Positions 44,902 through 53,515 of a stretch of 64,000 nt of DNA are shown piece after piece. Source of the DNA: Scytonema tolypothrichoides VB-61278 (lineage in GTDB: Bacteria; Cyanobacteriota; Cyanobacteriia; Cyanobacteriales; Nostocaceae). A program made the translations under genes and the position numbers. The notes under the pieces are model-generated. The model saw nothing but the letters and a program-made list of their open reading frames with translations. It searched no databases and was not told the origin of the DNA. Each line of letters opens with the position of its first letter. The first letter of the stretch is position 1. The stretch lies in contig NZ_JXCA02000027.1 of the NCBI RefSeq assembly GCF_000828085.3, positions 272,608 to 336,607 on the forward strand, given 5' to 3'.

Positions 44902-45708
44902 TTAAATCTTTACCCTTTCCACAAACGGAGTAAAAACCGGAAGCAGTTCCCTTCGACTGACAACTAATGTTGGGAAAGAGCGAGTTGTATAATCTTGTTG
45001 TGGTATTAAAGGAAACGGTTCTGATTTGAGCGATCGCCAACTTCCCCCCGCCGCCTGAACAATCACCCAAGCACCTGCTATATCCCAAACTTTTGGCGTC
45101 GCTTCAATACCACCTAGTGTTGCACCAGCAGCAACGGTCAAGAAGTTATAGCTAGCAACACCCAACATCCGGATTTTACAGGGAAAGTCTTTCTGTATAA
45201 CTGAGGTGCTGCGCGAACAGAGGTTAAAGAAGTGATTTCCACTGGGGGCGTCATGACTGGTATGGATAGGATGATAATTGCGAAAAGCCCCAGTAGGTAG
45301 TTCTAACTCAGGTACACCTCCCCAGTAGCCGTGAAAAGCTTCTCGCAATGGTGGGACAGCAACGTAACCAAAAACTGGTGTGCCTTTATACAACAAACCC
45401 AAAGAAATCGACCAAATTGGAATTCCACGAGTAAAGTTAGTTGTACCGTCTAAAGGATCAATCACCCAGCACCATTCGGTACCACGGAAAACCTTATCAT
45501 CTTCTTCGCTCAAGATACCGTGATCAGGGAAAGTAGATGCTATGGCATTTCGTATTTCCTGATCTGCCCACTTATCGGCTTGGGTTACCAAAGTGCCATC
45601 TGCTTTTTGCGAAGCCTGTACTTGCCCAAAGTCTTGAATTAAGTGGTTTCCCACTCTGGCAGTGGTGGTTTGGGCAAAGTCAAGAATTGTTGTCCAAAAT
45701 TCAGTCAT
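44902..45708 (-). CDS. Inositol monophosphatase family protein
   Basis: Mg-dependent phosphatase of 268 residues from the ATG at 45708 (MTEFWTTILDFAQ). Upstream the frame runs into a GGGAACA repeat, so those codons are not native. The family motifs are complete: GILSEEDD (metal-binding Glu), WVIDPLDGTTNFTRGIPIW (the DPLDGT motif), and VWDIAGAWVIVQAAGG near the C-terminus. The substrate could be inositol-1-phosphate, histidinol-phosphate or a related sugar phosphate; the sequence does not decide. Confidence 0.93.
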   Translation of the reverse strand: MTEFWTTILDFAQTTTARVGNHLIQDFGQVQASQKADGTLVTQADKWADQEIRNAIASTFPDHGILSEEDDKVFRGTEWCWVIDPLDGTTNFTRGIPIWSISLGLLYKGTPVFGYVAVPPLREAFHGYWGGVPELELPTGAFRNYHPIHTSHDAPSGNHFFNLCSRSTSVIQKDFPCKIRMLGVASYNFLTVAAGATLGGIEATPKVWDIAGAWVIVQAAGGSWRSLKSEPFPLIPQQDYTTRSFPTLVVSRRELLPVFTPFVERVKI

Positions 45709-46015
45709 ATAGCAGGGAACAGGGAACAGGGAACAGGGAACAGGGAACAAAACAATTCAAAGTATGCCTGCGGCATGCGCTATCAAAATTCAAAGTATGC
45801 CCTCTGGCGTTCCGCCACGGCTGCGCCTAATGGGCACGCTGCGCTATCAAAAAAAAATTCTTAATGAGCGAATTTTGAATGTTTGAGGAGCGAGTGGTGT
45901 CCGTATTTTCTCATTAGTTCATGTCCTAATCTACCTGGGAACTGTCATACTTTTATTTTCACGCAAATACGCCAAGGCGTGAAGATTTTTTTTGCAGTCT
46001 TGGCGCGAGATAAAA
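45709..46015. repeat. Intergenic STRR and palindromic repeats
   Basis: About five units of GGGAACA at 45714-45749, then AATTCAAAGTATGCC-type direct repeats at about 45755-45805 and GC-rich palindromic units to 45845. A copy of the 51-bp dispersed repeat follows at 45894-45944. No ORF is supportable. Confidence 0.75.
45894..45944 (+). repeat. 51-bp dispersed repeat, copy 2
   Basis: Near-identical to 37628-37678 (about 46 of 51 bases), in the same orientation. Confidence 0.85.
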
Positions 46016-47482
46016 TTAATCTAGTTCGCTTTCTAAAATAGATGCGATCGCTTGCTTGGCATTTGTTTGAAATTCTCTCACATTGACTCGACTGAGGAAC
46101 CAAATTGCCAAAACCATACCCACTGCTTGCAGTCCAAAAACCAAGCTATATGCCAATACTTTTTGAGCAAATATTTGTTTGCCCACGTCCAGTATAGCAC
46201 CACCACTCACTGTCGCCAGCGCCCGTGCCATTGCCTGCGCTAAACCCCAAGCGCCAATAAATGTGCCAGCAGTTTCTGCTGCTGTCAAGTCTAGCATGAG
46301 GCTAATAGCTCCTGTTGTGGTCACACCAGAAGCTAAACCAAACAGGAATAACGCTCCTTGTAGGAGTTTCTGATTGGCAGTGAATCCCGATAATATCACC
46401 AATACCATAGTTAGGGCGACTGTTAAGCATCCCAACACGGTCGTTTTTTGTTTACCTATGCGTGGTACAACTAAAAAACCAGTAAAACCAAGAGCAATCA
46501 GCGTTCCAGTTCCCCAAAATGCATTCAATCTCGTGGTTTGGGAGACACACATGCCAAACACTTCACCCCCATAGGGTTCCATTACAGCTTCTTGCATAAA
46601 CAAGCTGATTGTCATTACTAGCAAAAAAGTAAAAAACAAAGCTGTTTGGCGGCTAGCAGTCAAGACTTTCATAGCTCTTTTGAGAGTAATTTGGTCTTCC
46701 CGTTTTACGATAGAGGAACGTATGCCATATCGGGAATATTTTTTTTCAATTCCTGCTGTCGATAATATCGATAACCCACAAACTACGGCAGGAAGAATAA
46801 AGAATAAGCGGTTAATCGAGTTTTGCAGCGCCAATAACTGTTCCGGTTGGCTGTACAGAGATACTGTTCCTGTTGCTGCTTCTTGACAAGTTGTAGCTCC
46901 TGGCAATAACTTGGAGCTAATAATTGCCCCAATGACAATGCCTACCATCAGCATGGACCAGACAACACCAACTATTTTAGAACGGTTGTCTTCATCAGAA
47001 ACATCCACCAGCAAAGCTGCAAAAGGGGTAGAACTAGAACTCAATGCTAATCCGTAGAAGGCAAAAATTCCTGCTAACAGCGCAACCCAGCCGTAAGTTT
47101 GAGTCGTCCATCCAACGGAGTAAAAACTAGCACCCAACTGCCAAGTCACTTGTACTGCTAAGAAAGATGCGATCGCAAATAAAGCTGTACCCACCCACAC
47201 ATAACCAGTACGGTGATAGCGCAAAAAGCGTTTAGCATCAGATAACTGTCCAAACCACAGTCTTGCTGGTGCGACCAACTGATGCACTGCTATAGTACCT
47301 GCTACCAGTGTAGCTGGAATTGCTAATTCCTTAATCATGATGCGATTCAGTACTCCTAGGGTGAGAACCGACATGATGCCTAGCCCCATTTGAAATAAGC
47401 CAAGTCGAAACATCGTCAATACATTGACCTTTGGCATCGCCAAGGAATTTGTTGGAGAATCGAATAAATCGCCGCTTGCCAT
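46016..47482 (-). CDS. PucC/BCH-family MFS protein
   Basis: Major-facilitator-like membrane protein of 488 residues with twelve predicted helices, of the PucC (BCD/Lhc-assembly) family. Key segments are VNVLTMFRLGLFQMGLGIMS at the N-terminus, RLWFGQLSDAKRF (the typical loop 2-3 motif), FAALLVDVSDEDNRSKIVGVV, and MLDLTAAETAGTFIGAWGLAQ in the second half. In phototrophs such proteins assist chlorophyll or light-harvesting assembly; the exact cargo in cyanobacteria is unclear. Single-gene unit convergent with the inositol phosphatase side and divergent from the aldo/keto reductase. Confidence 0.92.
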   Translation of the reverse strand: MASGDLFDSPTNSLAMPKVNVLTMFRLGLFQMGLGIMSVLTLGVLNRIMIKELAIPATLVAGTIAVHQLVAPARLWFGQLSDAKRFLRYHRTGYVWVGTALFAIASFLAVQVTWQLGASFYSVGWTTQTYGWVALLAGIFAFYGLALSSSSTPFAALLVDVSDEDNRSKIVGVVWSMLMVGIVIGAIISSKLLPGATTCQEAATGTVSLYSQPEQLLALQNSINRLFFILPAVVCGLSILSTAGIEKKYSRYGIRSSIVKREDQITLKRAMKVLTASRQTALFFTFLLVMTISLFMQEAVMEPYGGEVFGMCVSQTTRLNAFWGTGTLIALGFTGFLVVPRIGKQKTTVLGCLTVALTMVLVILSGFTANQKLLQGALFLFGLASGVTTTGAISLMLDLTAAETAGTFIGAWGLAQAMARALATVSGGAILDVGKQIFAQKVLAYSLVFGLQAVGMVLAIWFLSRVNVREFQTNAKQAIASILESELD

Positions 47483-47655
47483 AGCTACTTTTTCACTGGA
47501 AATTTATAACAAAGAGAATCCTTGAGGCATTCATGATAGGCATTTGCCCATAAGCAAGGATGAAAATATCTTTCTACATTCTGAGAGATATTTTGAGAGA
47601 AATTTTGCAATACACTGAAAAGTAAAGAAGTGTAAAGAAATGTAATATTGGAAAC

Positions 47656-48603
47656 GTGAAAACCATCACACTCGGACAAAATAGTTCAGCTGTTACACCC
47701 CTTTGCATTGGGACTTGGGCATGGGGTGATAAGCTCTTTTGGAATTATGGTAATAACTACGGTGCAGATCAATTGCAAGCAGCTTTTACAGCAGCTTTAG
47801 AAGTTGGTATCACCTTCTTTGATACAGCTGAAATTTATGGATTTGGACTTTCAGAGGAATTTTTGGGACAATTCTTAAAGAAAACCGACCGCCAGGTACA
47901 AATTGCAACCAAATACGGTCCTTTCCCCTGGCGATTTCTGGGTCAGTCTGTTGCTGATGCTCTCACAGATAGTCTCAAACGTCTACAACTAGAGCGAGTC
48001 GCTTTGTATCAGGTTCATTGGCCTTTTACGTTTTTTATGAGTCAAGAAACCTTGATGAATGCTTTGGCAGATGAGGTGAAGCGGGGGAGAATTGAAGCAG
48101 TCGGTGTTAGTAATTACTCAGCACAGCAAATGCGGGAAGCGCATCAGATATTGGCTGCCCGTGGTGTACCTCTGGCAGTGAATCAAGTGCGTTACTCTTT
48201 GCTGACTCGCCAGATTGAAACCAATGGTATTCTCAAAACTGCCCGTGAATTAGGTGTGACAATCTTGGCATATAGTCCTTTGGCTCAAGGCTTACTGACT
48301 GGTAAATACACTGCTGACAGTGCCAATAATCTCAAAGATGGCAGAAGGATAGACTCGCGTTTTAGTCAAGAAGGCTTGCAGAAAATTGAACCCGTAATAT
48401 CTTTGCTACGCCAGCTAGGAGAAAAACACGGGCGTACTCCTGCCCAAGTTGCCTTAAACTGGTTAATCGCTCAAGGAAACGTCATTCCTATTGCTGGGGC
48501 GAAAACAGCTGAACAGGTACGACAGAATGCAGGTGCTTTGGGTTGGAAATTGGACGATGATCAGATTAGGCAGTTAGAAGAAGTCAGTCGTTCTTACAGG
48601 TAA
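47656..48603 (+). CDS. Aldo/keto reductase
   Basis: NADPH-dependent TIM-barrel oxidoreductase of 315 residues with a GTG start (MKTITLGQNSSAV). Catalytic tetrad positions are visible: Asp/Tyr in FDTAEIYGFGLSE, Lys in QIATKYGPFPW, and His in ALYQVHWPF. The cofactor-binding C-terminal segment VIPIAGAKTAEQVRQNAGAL is intact. The physiological carbonyl substrate cannot be inferred. It is divergent from the PucC-like gene and convergent with the KaiB-domain gene. Confidence 0.94.
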   Translation: MKTITLGQNSSAVTPLCIGTWAWGDKLFWNYGNNYGADQLQAAFTAALEVGITFFDTAEIYGFGLSEEFLGQFLKKTDRQVQIATKYGPFPWRFLGQSVADALTDSLKRLQLERVALYQVHWPFTFFMSQETLMNALADEVKRGRIEAVGVSNYSAQQMREAHQILAARGVPLAVNQVRYSLLTRQIETNGILKTARELGVTILAYSPLAQGLLTGKYTADSANNLKDGRRIDSRFSQEGLQKIEPVISLLRQLGEKHGRTPAQVALNWLIAQGNVIPIAGAKTAEQVRQNAGALGWKLDDDQIRQLEEVSRSYR

Positions 48604-48692
48604 AAAGAAGCAAGTAAAAGGAAATTATTTCTTTTTACTTTTTATTTTCCTCGTTCCCTGCCTCTAGGGGATACGCAACTTGAGGCTGTGCC

Positions 48693-49466
48693 TCAATCTA
48701 AGTATTGAGGGTTGTCTTGACCCGACAACATCTGTAAAATTTTCTCTACATTATCCAAATCCCCAACAATGCGTCGAACAGGATGAGGCCAAACTTTGAC
48801 GAGGGTGGGAGTCGCAGAAACTTGATTGGATTCTGCTTGTTCTGGGTTCGTTAAAACGTCAATGACTTTGAGTGTGTAAGGATTGCCAAGATTTTTTTCT
48901 AACAGTTCATGTAAATTTTGTAAAATACGTTCAGTAGTACCACTATGTCCCGCAACAAATAGCCGCAGAACATAACCTTTTGTTTTTGATTGGGGTTGTT
49001 GTGCGGACGTTGTTGGTTGATAGTACGAAGGAGTTGAGTTTGAAAGGTCAAGGCGCACAACTAGGTCGTGATCTTGCCACAGTTGAGGAAATGTAGAGCG
49101 ATATGTTGTCAATACTAAGTGATCGCACAACCCCTCCTGCCAAGGTGCAGATTGCCATGTTAACTCCTCTGTCCCAAAAACAGCGTTCAGCACGGCTTGA
49201 TGTCGCATCACTGCCGGATAAGCTTCGGCGAAAGTTTGTATCTGTTGAGTGCGTGGATTTAACCAATGGTCTATAGTAGCCGTGTAGCAAGGTACTAAAA
49301 AATGAGGCGGTTCTGGTAAATCCAGAATTTCCTGTAACGTCACGCACAAATGCAAATGCCATCGACCTTGCTTAGTAGGGTCGATACAGTAAATTAAATC
49401 TCCTCCAGGCGTAAACAGCGCAATGCCTTTAAACAGTTGAGGTAAAAGTGGTTTGTCGGATGTCAA
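48693..49466 (-). CDS. Protein with novel N-terminal domain and C-terminal KaiB-like domain
   Basis: Protein of 257 residues with a TTG start (no other in-frame start before the domain; a TAA closes the frame upstream, and AAGGAG lies at ribosome-site distance). Residues ~1-150 are a domain I cannot name (LFTPGGDLIYCIDPTKQGRW). After a Gln/Ser/Thr-rich linker (residues ~150-163), residues ~165-240 are a KaiB/thioredoxin-like fold: YVLRLFVAGHSGTTERILQN ... LKVIDVLTNPEQAE ... VSATPTLVKVWPHPVRRIVG. True KaiB is ~100 residues and lacks the N-domain; SasA carries its KaiB-like domain at the N-terminus. It could sense the KaiC clock or be an unrelated thioredoxin-fold module. Confidence 0.82.
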   Translation of the reverse strand: MTSDKPLLPQLFKGIALFTPGGDLIYCIDPTKQGRWHLHLCVTLQEILDLPEPPHFLVPCYTATIDHWLNPRTQQIQTFAEAYPAVMRHQAVLNAVFGTEELTWQSAPWQEGLCDHLVLTTYRSTFPQLWQDHDLVVRLDLSNSTPSYYQPTTSAQQPQSKTKGYVLRLFVAGHSGTTERILQNLHELLEKNLGNPYTLKVIDVLTNPEQAESNQVSATPTLVKVWPHPVRRIVGDLDNVEKILQMLSGQDNPQYLD

Positions 49467-50273
49467 GGGCGTGTCACTCCCTTCTCCTTAGGAGACGCTA
49501 AACTTAAGTTTCTCGGGGACACGCTGCTTTGTATGGCTGTAGTCTGTGTGACTCCGCATTCCGCAAAGCGTGCCGTGCCTCCTACAGAGAAGCTACGAAT
49601 TGCGCGTTCAGCGTGCCCACAAAGCATAGGCATACGCATGATTGCGTGTGTTTTGTGCATACAGGCAAATTCAAAATATGCCTGACCATCACGTTACGCG
49701 ACCATAATGATCAATTCAAAATTAACAATATATCCTTTAGGGATATTAAAAAGTCTTAATATTTATAATTCATAATTCTCAACACTTATACTCTCTCACG
49801 AAGAAATTTTGCCATTTCACTGGGAGTTGGTGACATTTATAGAAAGAAATTTTGATTTTTGTGAACAAATTCAAAACCCTTGTCATTTACATAAACCACA
49901 AACCATCTGGTAGGGACACTACTAACATATAATTTGGTTAAGACCATTTGTACCTAAGAGGAACCTCCGTTACTTTTATAAGAAATGTTAAGGGGATCAG
50001 AAGTAACTGAATTTAAATAAACCTTTCGAATGATTGCTTTTTACTTTATCTGCCTAAAGATAGATGTCAAAACCAAGTTTAAGATCAGAAGAAAAACCAG
50101 ATTTACTTACATAATTGCGAAAGATTAAGTGTAAAGTTTATTAAATAAACGCTCATTTTATGAGTTGGTTTTTATATACTTAATTTCTAATTGTTGATCC
50201 CGCTCATTGATGAGCTAGATATTTCTAAACCTGAATCTTTGTTTTGTTGATTTACTATTTGAGGGAAAAAGTC
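49467..50273. other. Long intergenic region (about 800 bases)
   Basis: Left part (to about 49690) holds GC-rich repeat-type sequence with several palindromic units. The rest is strongly AT-rich with no credible ORF; a hexamer TATAAT is near 49930 on the plus strand. It may carry the promoter of the small membrane protein gene or an unrecognised small RNA. I see no tRNA-like cloverleaf. Confidence 0.4.
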
Positions 50274-50651
50274 ATGGCTTTGTCTCAAACATCTCATTTT
50301 GGTAAGACATACTCTTTGTTGATGATGAAAAGTTTCTTAATATGGACTTTTACATTGGCAGTATGCTTGCTGGTTGTCGGTTTTCCTTTAGTTGTCTTGA
50401 TGGCTACGGTCGGATGTCTGTTGTCAGTTGTTTTACAATCGGTAATGCCTGTCAGTGCGGTTTTGCTTGTTGCAGGTGGTTTAATCATGTTTAATGTGAT
50501 GGCAGTTGTAATGGCTGCTGCAGCTTTGACTCTTAAAGGAGTTCATCCAAGCGAAATCAAATGGTTGAGCTGGCTGCATGGAGAAACAGAGAATATTCAA
50601 ACGACTGCTGTTTACGCTTCTTGCCCATTAACTTGTGAAATTAAACCGTAA
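50274..50651 (+). CDS. Small two-helix membrane protein, hypothetical
   Basis: Hypothetical protein of 125 residues from the ATG for MALSQTSHFGKTYS, preceded by GAGGGAAAAAGTC. Two long hydrophobic segments at about residues 20-55 and 62-92 suggest a hairpin membrane topology with both ends inside. The C-terminal 30 residues are polar with two Cys (YASCPLTCEIKP). No family recognised. A Rho-independent terminator about 35 bases after the stop supports it as a separate transcript. Confidence 0.7.
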   Translation: MALSQTSHFGKTYSLLMMKSFLIWTFTLAVCLLVVGFPLVVLMATVGCLLSVVLQSVMPVSAVLLVAGGLIMFNVMAVVMAAAALTLKGVHPSEIKWLSWLHGETENIQTTAVYASCPLTCEIKP

Positions 50652-50684
50652 CTATCGCTACTCAATTGACAAACAGTACATCTG

Positions 50685-50705
50685 CCCGGTTCAGCCGGGT
50701 TTTTT
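50685..50705 (+). terminator. Rho-independent terminator
   Basis: CCCGG-TTCAG-CCGGG hairpin followed directly by six T residues, 34 bases downstream of the small membrane protein gene. Confidence 0.85.
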
Positions 50706-50850
50706 CATGCCTTTTTGTCTTTTGTCATTTCCGGATGAGAGTATGACCTAGGACGCCAAATACAAATACAAGCATTGACAATCTAGACAATCTGGTCAGA
50801 GAATGAGGTATGTGGTTCTTTGAGCCACATTGTTTATTGTTCTTGTGAGT

Positions 50851-51036
50851 ATGGGTAATGACCAGTGGTTATCACCAATTGAAGCAGCAGCCAGATTGGG
50901 AATTTCAACAAAAACTTTGCAAAGATGGGAGAGTGCGGGGAGAATCCAAGCGTACCGGACATCGGGAAATCACAGAAGATTCAAAGCCGACTCAATTGAC
51001 GCCTTGCTTGGAATTGAACCAGTTATTGGCTATTGA
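50851..51036 (+). pseudogene. Truncated IS607-type tnpA (HTH domain only)
   Basis: The frame from the ATG at 50851 encodes about 61 residues: a MerR-type helix-turn-helix (LSPIEAAARLGISTKTLQRW ... RTSGNHRRFKA), then LLGIEPVIGY and a stop. IS607 TnpA proteins continue at exactly this point with IGYARVSS, as the intact copy at 41192-41800 does. The catalytic domain is gone and the stop lies inside a TTGACTA-type repeat. It may be only a relic, or a free DNA-binding protein. Confidence 0.75.
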
Positions 51037-51078
51037 CTATTGACTAGTGACTAATGACAATTGACTAATGACTAAAAA
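51028..51078. repeat. STRR tract joining the tnpA relic to wecB
   Basis: Units of the type TTGACTA / TGACTAA run from the tnpA relic stop to the wecB start codon; the wecB ATG itself is part of a repeat unit. Confidence 0.8.
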
Positions 51079-52183
51079 GCAAATTTACATTATATTGGGT
51101 ACTCGTCCGGAAGCAATCAAACTAGCTCCAGTTATTCAGGTTTTCCAAAATTCCTCAAGTCTGAACACATCTGTTATTTTGACAGGACAGCATCGCGAGA
51201 TGGTTGGGCAAGTCATGGAGCTGTTCAACCTCACAGCTACTCATGATTTGGAGATTATGCAACCAAAGCAATCTCTTAGTGATATCACCTGCCGCAGTTT
51301 ACAAGGTTTGGAAGGATTATTCCAAGAAAGTAAGCCAGATTTAGTCATAGTGCAGGGAGATACGACTACAGCTTTTGCCGCAACTTTGGCTGCATTCTAT
51401 CAAAAAATCCCTGTAGGACATGTAGAAGCTGGATTAAGGACAGATGACTTATTTAATCCTTATCCGGAAGAAGCAAATCGGCGGCTGATTTCTCAACTCA
51501 CTCAATTGCACTTTGCGCCAACGCCAATAGCCGTGGAAAATCTGGAACGTTCTGGCGTTTTGGGTGAAATTCACCTGACAGGTAACACAGTGATAGATGC
51601 GCTGTTAACTGTGGCTGCAAGTGTTCCTGGCTGTGATATCCCTGGATTGGAATGGGAAAAATATCGTGTCCTGCTGGCAACAGTTCACCGCCGTGAAAAT
51701 TGGGGAGAACCACTGTATGATATTGCTCAAGGATTTTTATCCTTGTTGGATAAGTTCAGTGACACAGCTTTGCTACTGCCATTGCACCGTAATCCAATAG
51801 TGCGAGAACCATTGCAAACACTATTGGGAAATCATCCCCGTGTTTTTTTAACAGAACCTTTAGATTATGCTGAATTAGTGGGAGCGATTATGCGATCGCA
51901 CCTCTTACTCACCGACTCTGGCGGTTTACAGGAAGAAGCACCCAGTCTTGGAAAACCAGTTTTGGTTTTGAGAGAAACAACAGAAAGACCTGAAGCAGTC
52001 ACTGCGGGTACAGCTAAACTAGTGGGAACTCAAACCGAGAACATTTTTGCGACTGCAGCCGAATTGCTCTCTGATTCTACTGCTTATGATGCAATGGCAA
52101 ACGCGATTAATCCCTTTGGCGATGGTCATGCAGCAAAGCGAATTTTGCAAATTGTGCAAAATTACTTGCAGCTTTCCCCATAA
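51068..52183 (+). CDS. wecB: UDP-N-acetylglucosamine 2-epimerase (non-hydrolysing)
   Basis: Cytosolic epimerase of 371 residues that converts UDP-GlcNAc to UDP-ManNAc, a precursor of surface polysaccharides. Family motifs: ILGTRPEAIKLAPVI at the N-terminus, VQGDTTTAFAATLAAF, HVEAGLRTDDLFNPYPEEAN near residue 115, LLATVHRRENWGEP near 200, and LLTDSGGLQEEAPSLGKPVL near 275. The start codon sits in a simple repeat with no evident Shine-Dalgarno sequence. It is separate from the glycan locus but could supply it with ManNAc. Confidence 0.96.
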   Translation: MTKKQIYIILGTRPEAIKLAPVIQVFQNSSSLNTSVILTGQHREMVGQVMELFNLTATHDLEIMQPKQSLSDITCRSLQGLEGLFQESKPDLVIVQGDTTTAFAATLAAFYQKIPVGHVEAGLRTDDLFNPYPEEANRRLISQLTQLHFAPTPIAVENLERSGVLGEIHLTGNTVIDALLTVAASVPGCDIPGLEWEKYRVLLATVHRRENWGEPLYDIAQGFLSLLDKFSDTALLLPLHRNPIVREPLQTLLGNHPRVFLTEPLDYAELVGAIMRSHLLLTDSGGLQEEAPSLGKPVLVLRETTERPEAVTAGTAKLVGTQTENIFATAAELLSDSTAYDAMANAINPFGDGHAAKRILQIVQNYLQLSP

Positions 52184-52215
52184 ACATTAGCCTCACATCA
52201 AGAGCCTTTTGGCAA

Positions 52216-53238
52216 TTAGGGACCACCAACACTAATACCAGAATACCCAGAATAGCCATAAGAACTATAATTTCCAGGATACCCAGAAGAATATCGTCTG
52301 ATGCTAACATTACCTACCCCCAGATAACTCTGAGTTTCTGGTGTCGCTACTCCATCTGGACGAAAGCCAAGACTTGCTTGGAAGTTTCTGACTGCTCTTT
52401 CTGTTGAAGAATCATAATATCCTGTGACTGGAACATTAGCCAAAGCTCTTTGAAGTTCTGCCACAGCTTTACCTCTGGAGCCTCTTCTTAAAGTAATGTT
52501 ACGACTAAAGTTGTCATTATAATATGGAGAGTAACCTCTAGCGCCAAAACCACCATCATTATATGGAGGATAATCTATAGATGGTCTGCTGCCAATGTTC
52601 CCCAACCCAAGATAATTAAGAGTTTGGGATCCAGCGACTCCATCTGCACGCAAGCCATTTCTTTGCTGGAAATTCCTCACTGCTGTTTCAGTGAACGAAC
52701 CATAATATCCAGTGACTGTAACATTGCCCAAAGCCCTTTGAAGTTCTGCCACAGCTTGACCTTGGGAACCTTTTCTTAGAGTGACGCTATCATCAATGTC
52801 ATTATAATAAGTATATTCTGTGGGAACGCGGCGAAGACTGTATTCCCTGCCCGGGCGCGTGTTGATCCAATTAGCAGAAACGTAATAACCTGTGGACAAC
52901 CGAGCAAATCCATTCCTATATCCTACAACTCGTGGCAATGGTGAGCCATTGGAGTCACATCTGGCAGAGCGATAAGATGTACTAGGACCTGTACGTACAT
53001 TAAGACAGCTGCCGTTAGTGCTGACAGAGTACCTACCCGGACCATAGTAGGCGGCTGTTGCTGCTTGGGATTGGGCGAAAATTCCCAATAAGGCAGTGAT
53101 GAACGCCAAAGTTAACCATGCAGATTTGAAATATTTTTGCCCATTGGATGTGAGTTGAAATTCAGGAAGATGGTACTCGGTATCTGCAGTTACCGTTGCA
53201 TATGTACTATCCATAAGGGAATAGGCTAAGTATTCCAC
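52216..53238 (-). CDS. SH3 and tandem peptidoglycan-binding domain protein
   Basis: Envelope protein of 340 residues. It has an unusual leader: about 35 polar residues (MEYLAYSLMDSTYATVTADT) precede a hydrophobic helix (AWLTLAFITALLGIFAQSQA) ending at a likely signal-peptidase site. An SH3b-type domain (NVRTGPSTSYRSARC ... GYYVSANWINTRPG) occupies ~75-125. Two PG_binding_1 domains follow: LRKGSQGQAVAELQRALGN near 155 and LRRGSRGKAVAELQRALAN near 250. The C-terminus is Tyr/Gly/Ser-rich. It probably anchors to peptidoglycan. Paralogue of the next gene upstream. Confidence 0.9.
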   Translation of the reverse strand: MEYLAYSLMDSTYATVTADTEYHLPEFQLTSNGQKYFKSAWLTLAFITALLGIFAQSQAATAAYYGPGRYSVSTNGSCLNVRTGPSTSYRSARCDSNGSPLPRVVGYRNGFARLSTGYYVSANWINTRPGREYSLRRVPTEYTYYNDIDDSVTLRKGSQGQAVAELQRALGNVTVTGYYGSFTETAVRNFQQRNGLRADGVAGSQTLNYLGLGNIGSRPSIDYPPYNDGGFGARGYSPYYNDNFSRNITLRRGSRGKAVAELQRALANVPVTGYYDSSTERAVRNFQASLGFRPDGVATPETQSYLGVGNVSIRRYSSGYPGNYSSYGYSGYSGISVGGP

Positions 53239-53383
53239 AATTTTCTCCTTTGTGCTGAAAGTCGTTTGGTGAGTGTAGAAGTTTTCTTGTGCTCTTCCCT
53301 AGATTTTATCTAAGTAGAACCTTAGTGGTCTATATAAATTGTGACAGAGTCTAGAACGAAATTCTAAATTCAAGTGAATTTTT

Positions 53384-53424
53384 TAAAAACAAAACTTCCT
53401 GTCCGCTTGAATCAAACAGACAGG
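53384..53424 (-). terminator. Rho-independent terminator for the 53516-54145 gene
   Basis: On the minus strand, CCTGTC/GACAGG form a stem (53424-53398) around a 15-base loop, followed by the T-rich TTTTGTTTTTA. It lies about 90 bases after the stop of the upstream paralogue, separating the two genes. Confidence 0.65.
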
Positions 53425-53515
53425 GAAATATTGACCAAGAAAAAGATGTGTTGCTAACATCTTAGTTGTATAGTAATTATTGTGAACCTAAGAGTCTTTT
53501 CTGAATTAATTGATT

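Noticed and set aside
45709..45750. Longer N-terminus (MFPVPCSLFPVPCY) for the inositol phosphatase.
   Set aside because: These codons are just translated GGGAACA repeats; the ATG at 45708 begins the conserved family sequence.
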